NCBI GenBank assembly: GCA_030606335.1
Contig: JAUWGP010000023.1
Coordinates: 1 to 40,410 of the forward strand
Source: Caldifarciminota bacterium
GTDB lineage: Bacteria > Hydrothermota > UBA3073
DNA: 40,410 nt
Direction of reading: 5' to 3'
The position numbers and the translations under genes are program-made. How positions within the stretch are numbered: position 1 is the first letter of the stretch; each line of letters begins with the position of its first letter. The notes under the pieces were generated by a model. It saw nothing but the letters and a program-made list of their open reading frames with translations, searched no databases and was not told where the DNA came from. Positions 1-8,933 of the stretch are shown piece after piece.

Positions 1-1005
1 GGATACAGAAAAATGGGTGAAAATACTGGTTCTAATACTCCTATTGTCATTGAGATGGACAAAGAAAATAGACATAAAAACATAGAAAAATTAGATATTT
101 CCATTCCAGTTTTGACTCCAAGAATTTATAGAGAATACAAAAAGTTAGAAAACATAGATATTTCAAATCTTGAGTTTAAACCTGTGACAATAAAACAGTT
201 TTCAGAAGGGGAAAAAAGAGAGATTATTTTTGAAGATTTAGATCGCATATTTTCTCATAAAATCATTTTTGATAGAACCAATTTGAATTACAGAAGTGTA
301 ATGGCTTTCTTTACTAACTCAATCTTAAAGGAGAGCAGACTTTTTAGTGGTTTTGATATCTTGTATCCAAAAGTTAGAGATTTCATCAAATATCATCTAT
401 TTGGTGAAGAAGTGAGTGTAGATGACTTAAATGTTTTAAGAAATCTATCAGAGATTGAAGCCAAAAAAACTATTTTCAACACATTTAAGAAGGCAATTGA
501 TAATCTTACAATAACAGATAAGGGTAGTGCTGAGGTGAAAAATTATATCAAATTACGGAAAGTAAAACCTATGGTTGTTAATAATCAAAAATATATAACT
601 CCTAAAAAGTCTGTGTTTAACAGGATTATAGGAAATCCTTTTGAGCTGGAATTTGCAAACTTTTTAGATAATTGCCCTAATATTATTTCTTTTGCAAAAA
701 ATGGTTATAATATTAAGTTTAAAATGGAATATCAGGGAGAAGATGGCAACATCCATGATTATTATCCAGATTTCATTGTAAAACAGGACGAAAGAAACAT
801 TTACATTATGGAAACAAAGGGAAGAGAGGATTTTGACGACAGAAGAAAGATTGAAAGATTAAAAATCTGGTGTGCAGATGTAAATGCCAATCAAGACAGA
901 TTTGTTTATCATCCTGTTTATGTAAAGCAAGAGGAATGGGAGAAATATAGAAAGGATATTAAGGCATTTAAGGATGTGATAAAAGTTTTTAAACTAACTT
1001 TTTAA
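1..1005 (+). CDS. res: Type III restriction enzyme Res subunit, C-terminal part (partial)
   Basis: The reading frame is open to the left edge of the window, so this is the 3' end of a longer gene; the ATG at 13 is probably internal. The visible 330+ residues contain a PD-(D/E)XK nuclease core: YYPDF with Asp253 (numbered from the ATG at 13), then METKG with Glu267 and Lys269. It is followed by a basic helix (DDRRKIERLKIWC), as in the C-terminal endonuclease domain of type III Res subunits. The DEAD-box translocase part would lie upstream and is not seen. Res cleaves DNA after ATP-driven communication between two Mod-bound sites. The cognate Mod is probably the gene at 5094, so res and mod are separated here by three other genes, whereas type III operons normally run mod-res. 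Assignment to Res rather than another PD-(D/E)XK protein rests on this domain plus the nearby Mod. Confidence 0.75.
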   Translation, partial: GYRKMGENTGSNTPIVIEMDKENRHKNIEKLDISIPVLTPRIYREYKKLENIDISNLEFKPVTIKQFSEGEKREIIFEDLDRIFSHKIIFDRTNLNYRSVMAFFTNSILKESRLFSGFDILYPKVRDFIKYHLFGEEVSVDDLNVLRNLSEIEAKKTIFNTFKKAIDNLTITDKGSAEVKNYIKLRKVKPMVVNNQKYITPKKSVFNRIIGNPFELEFANFLDNCPNIISFAKNGYNIKFKMEYQGEDGNIHDYYPDFIVKQDERNIYIMETKGREDFDDRRKIERLKIWCADVNANQDRFVYHPVYVKQEEWEKYRKDIKAFKDVIKVFKLTF

Positions 1006-1031
1006 TAGAACGATATTAAGATAAATTGAAA

Positions 1032-2270
1032 ATGGTGGATTTTAAGGCTCTCTCATTGGAGATTCAAGAAGTATATCTCGGAGATAACATTCCCTGGGTT
1101 ATTGGTTTTTCTGGTGGTAAAGACAGTACCACTGTGTTGCAAATGATATTTTATGCGCTTTCTGATTTGCCAAGGGAAAAACTCTCTAAAGAAATACATG
1201 TATTATGCAATGATACGCTTGTTGAGAACCCTGCAATCCTAAAGCATGTGAATGAACAGTTAAAAAAGATTAAAGTAGAGGGAAAAACAAAATTATTCAA
1301 GCATAATCCAGAGTTGTTTAATGTGGTGCAAGTTACACCAAAGCTTGAAGACACTTTTTGGGTAAACCTCATTGGAAAGGGATATCCTTCACCTAATCGT
1401 TGGTTTCGTTGGTGCACAGGACGACTGAAAATCAATCCAACAAGTAATTACATTTTGAACACAGTAAATAAACATGGAAATGCAATTATCATACTCGGAA
1501 CGAGAAAAGCGGAATCGGCAAATCGGGCCGCTGCAATGGATAATTACAACAATGGCAAACAACTTCGCAAACATACTTTACCCAATGCCTTTGTCTATGC
1601 TCCAATTGCCGATTTGTCCAATAATGAAGTGTGGGGTTATCTTCTGCAATGTCCAAATCCATGGGATGGTAGTAATAGAAAATTACTTGCACTTTACAAT
1701 AATGCCTGCTCTGGTGGTGAATGTCCTTTTGTCATTGAGACAGGAACACAAAGTTGTGGCAAATCACGGTTTGGATGCTGGGTTTGTACCGTAGTAGAGA
1801 GAGATAAATCAATGGAAAATTTTATTGATAACGGCAATAAGTGGATGGAGGAATTATTGAACTTTCGAAATTGGCTTTATAATATTAGACAACAGACAAA
1901 TCAGTATGTCCCTGGTCGACTTGAATCAAAGGTAAAGTTCGGTCCGTTTCTACTCAAAACACGAGAAGAAATTTTAAATAAATTGTTAAATATGAAAGAG
2001 CATTTACCTGTTGAGTTGATAACTGATGATGAGATAAATTATATTCATGCATTTCTCGAAAAAGAGTCTGAAGGCAAAGTAAAAGAAGGCTTGAAAAAAT
2101 TCGTATTTGAATTGCCCAATGACAAACGAGTAAATACGATATCCGATTTCAATATCCTCTTAACACCACGCAAACGTCTTGGTCCATTGCACTTGAAGCA
2201 AGCAAAGTTGGTTACATCACGAAGCGTATCTTCGAATTACTCAGAGTCAACACGAGTGATGTATTATTAG
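1032..2270 (+). CDS. dndC: DndC-like PP-loop ATP pyrophosphatase / sulfurtransferase
   Basis: Resembles DndC, the PAPS-reductase-family enzyme that activates DNA for phosphorothioate (sulfur-for-oxygen) modification. Seen, numbering from a TTG six bases upstream: the opening IQEVYLGDNIPWVIGFSGGKD with PP-loop SGGKDS at 29-34, and a cysteine cluster C228, C233, C244, C251, C254 (ACSGGEC, SCGKSRFGCWVC) matching the Fe-S region of DndC. It also has an RWCTGRLK segment typical of PAPS-reductase-like proteins. I prefer ATG 1032 over TTG 1026; neither has a clear ribosome site. It lies 26 bp after res and 8 bp before the GHKL gene, so it is surely cotranscribed. At about 412 residues it is shorter than typical DndC. 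The last ~35 residues are Ser/Arg-rich and unlike a folded tail, while another frame reads well there (possible frameshift, see findings). No DndB, DndD or DndE gene is visible. Confidence 0.8.
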   Translation: MVDFKALSLEIQEVYLGDNIPWVIGFSGGKDSTTVLQMIFYALSDLPREKLSKEIHVLCNDTLVENPAILKHVNEQLKKIKVEGKTKLFKHNPELFNVVQVTPKLEDTFWVNLIGKGYPSPNRWFRWCTGRLKINPTSNYILNTVNKHGNAIIILGTRKAESANRAAAMDNYNNGKQLRKHTLPNAFVYAPIADLSNNEVWGYLLQCPNPWDGSNRKLLALYNNACSGGECPFVIETGTQSCGKSRFGCWVCTVVERDKSMENFIDNGNKWMEELLNFRNWLYNIRQQTNQYVPGRLESKVKFGPFLLKTREEILNKLLNMKEHLPVELITDDEINYIHAFLEKESEGKVKEGLKKFVFELPNDKRVNTISDFNILLTPRKRLGPLHLKQAKLVTSRSVSSNYSESTRVMYY

Positions 2271-2278
2271 GGGCAAAA

Positions 2279-3928
2279 ATGAATGATATTGAAGTTAAAG
2301 ATAGAGGCAACATCGTGGTTTCTGGTATTACTCTTGCTCATTTGAGTCGAGGCTTATATCGGAGCACTGCGACTGTTTTCAAAGAACTTGTTAACAATTC
2401 CTATGATGCAGATGCTCCTATGGTACGAATTAACACAAATTATCCTGAGTTTGACTTTATTTCGTGTGTTGATAACGGCAAAGGAATGTCATTAGAGGAA
2501 TTCCTAAGATATTTCAGTGAGCAAGGAGGTATTGGTAGCTGTATCAAACGTAAGGGGAAAAAGGATACTACAGATGGATATAATCGTCCCATTATTGGAA
2601 GGTTAGGCATTGGAATGCTTGCTATGGGGCAATTATGTCATAGTTTTCAAATCGAATCGCATTATAAAAATAAGGAAGGGAAAGGAGAGGCATATAGAGC
2701 TGAAATTATCCTTGAAGACATATTTCCATTCCCCGATAAAGAACAGGTCTTGCGCAACGAGGACAAAGAGACTAAAGAAATGAATGTTGGCACATGGGGA
2801 TATGAAAAAATTGAGTATGACAAAGCAAAAGAAGGATTTCGTATTTACTCTTCAGATGTACGTGCTACATTCCGACGCGAAATGAAAGACGGTATTAAAT
2901 ATATATCCAAACGGAAACGCAATAAAGCATTATTTAATCAAGCACTTTTACACTCTGAGTTTTATGACAAAAATAAGTCGATCAGCGATTGCAAACCATA
3001 CTTGGAAACCCTTTGGGAATTATCCATCCTCTGTCCCTTGCCTTACTACAATAAAATAGGGGAGTATCCATTTAACTTAGTATTTTTTGAAACACAGAAT
3101 AACGAAACTGAAAAATTTAAGCAGACGACGCAATTTATAAAGGAACGTCAAACAAGGTTCTTAGAATATAAATTTAGGGTTGTTTTTGATGGGATAGAAC
3201 TTTGGCGGCATATTCAATTTCCAACGAGAAAAGGTTCAGTTCCAAAGTTATATTTTATTAAGTTTAAAGAAAAAGTGTTTGGTTCTACTTTAGAGTTTTA
3301 CGGTTATTTGTTTGCACAAATACCATACCATATTAGCCCTCTGGAGTTAAATGGCATACAAATTCGATTGCGTGGCGTCGGTATAGGAGGATATGACCAT
3401 ACATTTCTGAAATACTACAGAACCATACCAACTATACGTAATAGATGGATTTCTGGAGAAATCTTTGTTGATGAAGGACTCGAATCAGCGCTAAATATAG
3501 ATCGTGATAGTTTTAATGAACATAACGAACACTTTAAAAAACTCCAAACGCTTCTTCACGATAAACTCGAAGTGGTTTTGAATGAAATAAACAATGAAGC
3601 CAGGAATATTCAAGAAACAAAAAAGGGAGTAACGAACGAAAAACTCAAGGAAAACAGACAAACAATGGTTATCAAAGAATCTAATGGAAAATTCAAACTT
3701 ACACATAGTAAATTGGGCAAGAATTTCCCCATTGTTACTGTCAATAAAGAAAAAGGAGAAATAATTCTGAATGAATCTTCACATCCATTGAAAAAGAAAA
3801 AAGCTAATATGATTCTTGAGACCGTTGAGCTTGCCTATTTTATTGCAGAGAATATAGCAGAAACTGAAAAAGAACGTCACGATATATTCTATAGAATTAT
3901 TAAGGAAACATTGGATAAGCTGGTATAA
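2279..3928 (+). CDS. GHKL-type (Hsp90/MutL/MORC-like) ATPase
   Basis: An ATPase of the HATPase_c_3 type. The Bergerat fold is explicit: N-box KELVNNSYDAD (E36, N40, D43), G1 box VDNGKGM (65-70) and G2 box IGRLGIGMLAM (107-115). Residues ~120-430 look like the transducer and middle region of MORC/Hsp90-like proteins, and residues ~430-480 are charged and possibly coiled. There is no MutL nuclease motif and no histidine-kinase H-box, so a two-component kinase is unlikely. AGGGG seven bases ahead supports ATG 2279. Spacing is 8 bp from dndC and 12 bp to the next gene, in one operon inside a type III R-M locus. GHKL ATPases occur in several phage-defence systems as conformational switches; that role here is inference. 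The frame is open upstream of the ATG back to about 2120, which bears on a possible DndC fusion. Confidence 0.75.
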   Translation: MNDIEVKDRGNIVVSGITLAHLSRGLYRSTATVFKELVNNSYDADAPMVRINTNYPEFDFISCVDNGKGMSLEEFLRYFSEQGGIGSCIKRKGKKDTTDGYNRPIIGRLGIGMLAMGQLCHSFQIESHYKNKEGKGEAYRAEIILEDIFPFPDKEQVLRNEDKETKEMNVGTWGYEKIEYDKAKEGFRIYSSDVRATFRREMKDGIKYISKRKRNKALFNQALLHSEFYDKNKSISDCKPYLETLWELSILCPLPYYNKIGEYPFNLVFFETQNNETEKFKQTTQFIKERQTRFLEYKFRVVFDGIELWRHIQFPTRKGSVPKLYFIKFKEKVFGSTLEFYGYLFAQIPYHISPLELNGIQIRLRGVGIGGYDHTFLKYYRTIPTIRNRWISGEIFVDEGLESALNIDRDSFNEHNEHFKKLQTLLHDKLEVVLNEINNEARNIQETKKGVTNEKLKENRQTMVIKESNGKFKLTHSKLGKNFPIVTVNKEKGEIILNESSHPLKKKKANMILETVELAYFIAENIAETEKERHDIFYRIIKETLDKLV

Positions 3929-3940
3929 ATAATAAGAATT

Positions 3941-4975
3941 ATGATTTTCGCCGATTACTGCGGGAAACACTGTGCTCGTTACTATGGTTGGTTGCGTGCA
4001 AGCAAGGAGTATAAGGAGCAATTTCCAAGTAAAGCTCTTAAATATTTTACGCTTTGTGCTAAAGAAGCAATTGATATTTTTATGTTAGAAAAAGAAGGTG
4101 TACTTTCAAGAGATGAAAACGGGAACTTACCAAATGTTATTATCTGTGAGAGTAAAAGAGAAGATGCAATAGAAATTTTCGATGTTGTTAAACCTCCAAT
4201 GAAAGGAGCAATAATAGTGGGAAAACTTGAAGAATTAATTATGCATGAGGATGATGATGAAATAAAACAACTCTTGAAAGAAGGAGAGAGTGCTAAGCCA
4301 AGTAAAGAACAACGTGCTAAATTATATATACATGAAAAAGCGTATCAGCTTAAAAGTCAATTTCCATTTGAGATTATAAATTTCGATGCTTATGGAAATT
4401 TTCTTAATCCAAATAATCCAGGGAACAAACTATTATATCTATCGTTCAAAAAGATTTTTGAATTACAGAAACCTACCAAATCTTTTTTACTCTTTGTAAC
4501 TACACCTATTACGCATATTCATATTAACTTTCAAACCAGCTTTAGAAAAAATTTTGAATCCAATGTTTCTACACATACCAAAATAAAAGAGGCTTTACTG
4601 TCATCAATTGGTAAAATTGATTACAAGGACATTGATTACAATAAAAAAATAGCTCTTAACTTTGCAAAATCTATTGTAATGCCAGCAGCAAGAAAAGAAG
4701 GATGGGAGAGTGAGCACAAAGGCATCTACATTTATGAGAATAGAGACTCACGCAAGATGCTAAATTCAGTGGTTCAATTCTCCAGGAGGAATATCACATT
4801 AAGCGAATCTGTCTATATAGAAGATGTTGTTCGAGTAATTGAGAAAATGCCAGAATATTATTCATATAAGGATGCATTAAACAATGCAGTTGTTAAGGGT
4901 CATTTAAAAGAAGTACAAAAATATCGAGAGAAAATTCAAGATGAATTCCGAAATAAACCCAGAGAAGAACCATAA
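3941..4975 (+). CDS. Unrecognised defence-island protein, possible Rossmann-type methyltransferase fold
   Basis: I do not recognise the family. The 344-residue protein has no signal peptide or membrane segment. The N-terminus (DYCGKHCARYYGW) carries two cysteines. Residues ~30-85 alternate helix and strand (FTLCAKEAIDIFMLE, then NVIICESKRED), and residues ~145-195 contain FEIINFDAYGNFL followed by SFLLFVTTPI. That pattern is reminiscent of strand-loop segments in degenerate SAM methyltransferases (the three-Cys-motif partner type), but no clear GxGxG is present, so this is only a suggestion. The gene starts 12 bp after the GHKL ATPase, with no good ribosome site, and ends the tight dndC-GHKL-unknown block. 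A 118 bp gap follows before mod. Its constant position suggests it acts with the DndC-like and GHKL proteins. Confidence 0.55.
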   Translation: MIFADYCGKHCARYYGWLRASKEYKEQFPSKALKYFTLCAKEAIDIFMLEKEGVLSRDENGNLPNVIICESKREDAIEIFDVVKPPMKGAIIVGKLEELIMHEDDDEIKQLLKEGESAKPSKEQRAKLYIHEKAYQLKSQFPFEIINFDAYGNFLNPNNPGNKLLYLSFKKIFELQKPTKSFLLFVTTPITHIHINFQTSFRKNFESNVSTHTKIKEALLSSIGKIDYKDIDYNKKIALNFAKSIVMPAARKEGWESEHKGIYIYENRDSRKMLNSVVQFSRRNITLSESVYIEDVVRVIEKMPEYYSYKDALNNAVVKGHLKEVQKYREKIQDEFRNKPREEP

Positions 4976-5093
4976 ATACATTTTACTTTGGTGATTTTAG
5001 ACATACCATCAAATTTTGCAATGGAATAGCGAAGATTGTTTCTACAAATAGAGATAGAAAGGTTGATATTGCGAGAAGGGACATAAAGTAACT

Positions 5094-7406
5094 ATGCTAC
5101 AAGATAAAAATAGCCTATCAGAGAAGGAAAGGGAACAGGTGATAAATCTGATTAAGGAGGGGAGGGTTGTTCCTAAGGAATTGTTGTATAAGCTTGCAAG
5201 GGATGATGAGGATGTGTTTTTATTCTGGAACGGGAGGAGTGAAGAGGTTACTAATGCTGTCTTGCCATTTCATTGTATTGAGCATATTGATGAACCAAGA
5301 AAAGAGATAACAGAGAAAGGAGAAATGGGAGGCCTCTTTTTAGACCATAGGGGCAGGCAATTAAAAGGCTGGATAAATAAACTTATCTGGGGTGATAATA
5401 AATTAATTTTATCTTCTCTTGTTAATGGACCTTTACAAGAGGAAATTGAGAAAGAAGGCGGAGTGAAGTTGATTTATATAGACCCACCTTTTGCTGTTGG
5501 GGCTGATTTTTCTTTTGATATTAAAATTGATGGTGATGAGGTTACAAAAAAACCAAGCATAATAGAAGAGATTGCTTATCGTGACACCTGGGGTAGCGGA
5601 ATTTCATCTTATCTTACTATGATGTATGAAAGATTAAAACTGATGCACGATTTATTAGCTGAGGATGGCAGTATTTATGTACATTGTGATTATCGGGTAA
5701 ACTCTTATTTGAGATTGATTTTGGATGACATATTTGGGAAAGAGAATTTTAGGAATGAGATTATTGCACGGAGAGTCAACAAAAATTTAACAAAACAATT
5801 TGATAAAATTACAACCTTAAATGTTTTTGGGGATAGTGTATTTATTTATTCTAAAAGTTCGAAAACAACATTTAACAAACCACTTAAGGAATTCTTTAGA
5901 AAAGGCTATTGGCATAGTTTCAAGCAACCAGCTAATAGACCTACAATGAGATACGAATTATTAGGTGTAAATATTTCAACAGGTCAATGGATGTGGGAAA
6001 AGGAAAGAGCATTCAAAGCGGTCGAAAATTACAAACTATATGAAGTGAAATTTAAAGATAAAATGAGTTTAGATAAATATGCATTGAAAAATAAAAAATT
6101 TGATTTTATAAGATTAAGTGATTCAGGAATGCCTGAATATTTTCTTGCTCCAAGAGAATATACAATATGTGATAATCTGTGGGATGATATAGTTGCTTAT
6201 GATTATAAAAATGATTATTCCACAGCTAAAAGTGAAAATTTTTTAAAAAGAATAATGGAAATGGCTTCTAATGAATGTGATTTGGTAGCTGATTTCTTTT
6301 GTGGTAGTGGAACGACAGGGTCGGTTGCAGAGAAGCTTGGCAGGAAATGGATTTGCGCAGATTTGGGTAGATTTGCCATCCATACTACAAGAAAAAGAAT
6401 GATTCAAGTGCAAAGGGAATTAAGAAGAGAAAACAAGCCTTACAGGGCGTTTGAGATTCTTAATCTTGGTAAATATGAGAGAAAATATTTCCTTGGTATC
6501 AATACCGATTTACCTGAAGAAGAGCAACAGCGTCAGCTTGAGCAAAAACAGGAGCAATACATAAGTCTTATTTTAGAAGGCTACAAAGCAAAAAGAGTTG
6601 AAGGATTTAAAGTTTTGCATGGGCAGAGAGGACAGCGATTTGTTTATGTGGGTCCAATAGATTTTCCTGTTACCAAAGCAATTATTGATGATATTTACAA
6701 AGAGTGCCGGGAAAAGTTAATTACCAATGTAGATGTTTTAGGATTTGAGTTTGAGATGGGATTAAAGCCTTATATTGAGCAGGAGATGAAGGATGCAGGA
6801 GTAAACCTAAAATTAAAGAACATTCCAAGAGAGGTATTTGATAAACGAGCTGTAGAAAAAGGACAAGTAAAATTCTATGATGTTGCTTATCTTGAGGTTG
6901 AACCAATTGTAAAAGACAAAACAGTAAATGTTAAACTAAATGATTTTATTACCTCTTTTACTCAAGATGATTTAGAAGAGATTGAGCAAGCTATGAAAAA
7001 AGGCAGCAATAAAGTTGTCATTGAAGATGGGAACATTGTGAAACTCACAAAAGATAAGGATGGGATTTTAAAAAGAGATGTTTTAACAAAAAAATGGACA
7101 GATTGGATTGATTATTGGGCAATAGATTTTGACTATCAGAGCAAGAAAGAAATTATCAGAGTGGGAAGAAGCTGTGGACAGGCGGGACGCCTATCCCACC
7201 AAGCAAAAGAGGTTTGGACAGGGAATTACATTTTTGAGAATGAGTGGCAATCATTCAGAACAAAGAAAAACTCTGAATTAGAGCTTGTCTCTGCACTACA
7301 TACTTATGACCGACCTAACAAATATAAAATAGCAGTAAGAGTTGTAGATATTTTAGGTCAAGATACTCTACAGACGGTAGATATTGACATTTCAGATAAA
7401 GGCTAA
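5094..7406 (+). CDS. mod: Type III DNA methyltransferase Mod subunit
   Basis: A beta-class amino-methyltransferase (N6-adenine expected for type III) that gives the locus its sequence specificity. Motif IV DPPF is at 130-133 (LIYIDPPFAVGADF) and precedes the SAM-binding motif I DFFCGSGTTG at 400-409, the order typical of type III Mod. A TWGSGISSYLTMMYERL segment near 170 and a CADLGRFAIHTTRKRM segment after motif I are also characteristic. The variable target-recognition region is ~190-395, and the C-terminal ~300 residues match the extra domain of large Mod proteins. The length of 770 is at the upper end for the family. A purine-rich GAGAAGGGA lies ~15 bp before ATG 5094, so translation initiation is not obviously strong. 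The preceding 118 bp contain no clear promoter. Partner nuclease: the Res fragment at the window start. Confidence 0.9.
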   Translation: MLQDKNSLSEKEREQVINLIKEGRVVPKELLYKLARDDEDVFLFWNGRSEEVTNAVLPFHCIEHIDEPRKEITEKGEMGGLFLDHRGRQLKGWINKLIWGDNKLILSSLVNGPLQEEIEKEGGVKLIYIDPPFAVGADFSFDIKIDGDEVTKKPSIIEEIAYRDTWGSGISSYLTMMYERLKLMHDLLAEDGSIYVHCDYRVNSYLRLILDDIFGKENFRNEIIARRVNKNLTKQFDKITTLNVFGDSVFIYSKSSKTTFNKPLKEFFRKGYWHSFKQPANRPTMRYELLGVNISTGQWMWEKERAFKAVENYKLYEVKFKDKMSLDKYALKNKKFDFIRLSDSGMPEYFLAPREYTICDNLWDDIVAYDYKNDYSTAKSENFLKRIMEMASNECDLVADFFCGSGTTGSVAEKLGRKWICADLGRFAIHTTRKRMIQVQRELRRENKPYRAFEILNLGKYERKYFLGINTDLPEEEQQRQLEQKQEQYISLILEGYKAKRVEGFKVLHGQRGQRFVYVGPIDFPVTKAIIDDIYKECREKLITNVDVLGFEFEMGLKPYIEQEMKDAGVNLKLKNIPREVFDKRAVEKGQVKFYDVAYLEVEPIVKDKTVNVKLNDFITSFTQDDLEEIEQAMKKGSNKVVIEDGNIVKLTKDKDGILKRDVLTKKWTDWIDYWAIDFDYQSKKEIIRVGRSCGQAGRLSHQAKEVWTGNYIFENEWQSFRTKKNSELELVSALHTYDRPNKYKIAVRVVDILGQDTLQTVDIDISDKG

Positions 7407-7792
7407 CCAGCATTCCTTCCATAAACTCTAACTGCAGGACCTAACCACACCATTTCACAATTGCTTAATGTCGAAATTAAGAAATGCTCAAACGATAAAT
7501 AGACCCTATTACTATTAATTATTATCTCATCCTGCTGTCAGGATTTAACTCCTGACAGCACAAAATAATTAATTTCCTTTCCCCTTATTCTTTTTTAGAC
7601 AGGATGAACTGGATTTATTAATTTTCCTTTTTGATAGAAAAAACTATTTTCTTTTCAAATAATATATATCCTGTCAATCTTGTTAATCCTGTCAAATTAT
7701 TTCTTTTTCAGACAATATTTACTTGATTTATTTTTTATCTCTCCTTCTTCTCCCTTTCACCTTATTTCATCCTCTCTCCTCGTTTTTTCCCC
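7407..7792. other. Gene-free stretch with a perfect hairpin
   Basis: No gene seen. It holds a perfect 11-bp inverted repeat with a 6-nt loop at 7533-7560 (TGCTGTCAGGA ... TCCTGACAGCA). There is no U-tract directly after it, so it is more likely a dispersed repeat than the mod terminator; a relative with the same CAGGAG/CTCCTG core sits at 29411-29434. T/C-rich sequence follows, containing near-repeats such as CTGTCAATCTTGTTAATCC. Confidence 0.6.
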
Positions 7793-7821
7793 TTGACTTT
7801 TAATGCAAGATATGTTATAAT
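7793..7821 (+). promoter_or_regulatory. Promoter for pdxA-nadA
   Basis: TTGACT (7793-7798), 17-bp spacer, TGT-extended TATAAT (7816-7821). The predicted start near 7828 gives an untranslated leader of about 164 nt. Confidence 0.8.
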
Positions 7822-7897
7822 GAGTCTGCATTTTCTCTTCCTTATGAAATACTTTTGGTTCCATCTGTAAGTAAGAGAAATTTTGATATTAAAGGTA

Positions 7898-7979
7898 TAG
7901 CTATACCACATAGACACCAAGAGCACAAAGGTCACAAAGAAAATAAAGAATTTTGGTGCCTTCGTGCCTTTGTGGCTAA
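7898..7979. repeat. Inverted CACCAAAGG/CCTTTGTGG repeat in the pdxA leader
   Basis: ACACCAAGAGCACAAAGG-type sequence at ~7910-7937 faces GGTGCCTTCGTGCCTTTGTGG at ~7955-7976, so the transcript can fold back just before the pdxA start. The sequence style is that of the dispersed repeats in this genome rather than of a known riboswitch. It leaves no Shine-Dalgarno sequence ahead of the pdxA ATG. Confidence 0.5.
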
Positions 7980-7991
7980 TCTTTTCTTGAT

Positions 7992-8933
7992 ATGATAGGT
8001 ATAACCATAGGAGATCCAGCAGGTATTGGTCCAGAGGTAGTGCTTAAGGCATTAGATACACTAGATACCAAAGAAATCCTACTCATAGGACCATCTACTA
8101 TTATCCGTAGAGAGAAGGAGAGACTTAGATTATCAAATATTCCAGATATAGTAGATGTGGAAGATGGAATTAATATACATATAGGTAAACCATCAAAAGA
8201 GAGTGGGGAAACGGCCTACAGAACCATTGTTCAATCAATTCAACTAATAAAGGAAAAGAAAGTTTCCTCACTTGTAACAGCGCCTGTAAGTAAAGAGGCA
8301 ATAAATATGGCAGGACACAAATTTTCTGGTCATACGGAGATGCTTGCAACTGCTTTCGACATTAAGAAATATACGATGTTCTTTTACAGTAATAAGATGA
8401 AGGTAGCACTTGTAACCCGTCATATTGCCCTTTCAAAAGTAAGCAAAGAATTAACCATTGAGAAGATATACAATACCATACAGCAGACAAATGAGTTTCT
8501 TGTCAAATATTATAAGATTTTGCAGGGGAGAAAAAAGCCTGACATTGGTGTCATCGGGCTAAACCCTCATGCAGGAGAGACAGGAAATATCGGGGATGAA
8601 GAGATAAGATATATACAACCTGCAATAGAGATAGCCAGAAGAAATGGAATACAGATCGATGGACCCCTTGTACCTGACACAGCCTTTAGAGGAAATTTTG
8701 ACGCCTTTATCGCAATGTATCACGATCAGGCACTTATTCCACTTAAACTCCTGTATTTTAAAAGTGCTGTTAATATCACACTTGGACTCCCATTTATACG
8801 CACTTCTCCCCCACATGGAACTGCCTTCGATATTGCAGGAAAGGACATTGCTGATTCTGGAGGTATGAAGAAAGCAATAAGAATGGCAATAGTATTGGAG
8901 TCTAACTGTAAAGGCAATCGCCGTAAGGCGTAA
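7992..8933 (+). CDS. pdxA: 4-hydroxythreonine-4-phosphate dehydrogenase
   Basis: PdxA oxidises 4-phosphohydroxy-L-threonine with NAD in the DXP-dependent route to pyridoxal phosphate; it is cytosolic and metal dependent. Diagnostic segments: GITIGDPAGIGPEVV at the N-terminus, SGHTEMLA with the first metal-binding His, IGLNPHAGE in the middle, then FIAMYHDQALIPLK and the C-terminal GLPFIRTSPPHGTAFDIAGK. At 313 residues it is normal length. The start agrees with the family (MIGITIGDPAG), although no Shine-Dalgarno is visible. The last ~8 codons and the stop lie in a GTAAGGCGTAA-type repeat, so the natural C-terminus has probably been replaced by repeat sequence. nadA follows 73 bp downstream and is likely cotranscribed. 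Confidence 0.95.
   Translation: MIGITIGDPAGIGPEVVLKALDTLDTKEILLIGPSTIIRREKERLRLSNIPDIVDVEDGINIHIGKPSKESGETAYRTIVQSIQLIKEKKVSSLVTAPVSKEAINMAGHKFSGHTEMLATAFDIKKYTMFFYSNKMKVALVTRHIALSKVSKELTIEKIYNTIQQTNEFLVKYYKILQGRKKPDIGVIGLNPHAGETGNIGDEEIRYIQPAIEIARRNGIQIDGPLVPDTAFRGNFDAFIAMYHDQALIPLKLLYFKSAVNITLGLPFIRTSPPHGTAFDIAGKDIADSGGMKKAIRMAIVLESNCKGNRRKA

Noticed and set aside
4978..5087. Open frame in the gap before mod reading FGDFRHTIKFCNGIAKIV
   Set aside because: It has no start codon or ribosome site and no recognisable homology. It could be a gene remnant but cannot be supported.
7175..7200. GGACAGGCGGGACGCCTATC inside mod, possible repeat insertion near residue 695
   Set aside because: It contains a small hairpin and looks repeat-like, but no second copy exists in this window, so it is not comparable with the pdxA, folC and C25 cases.
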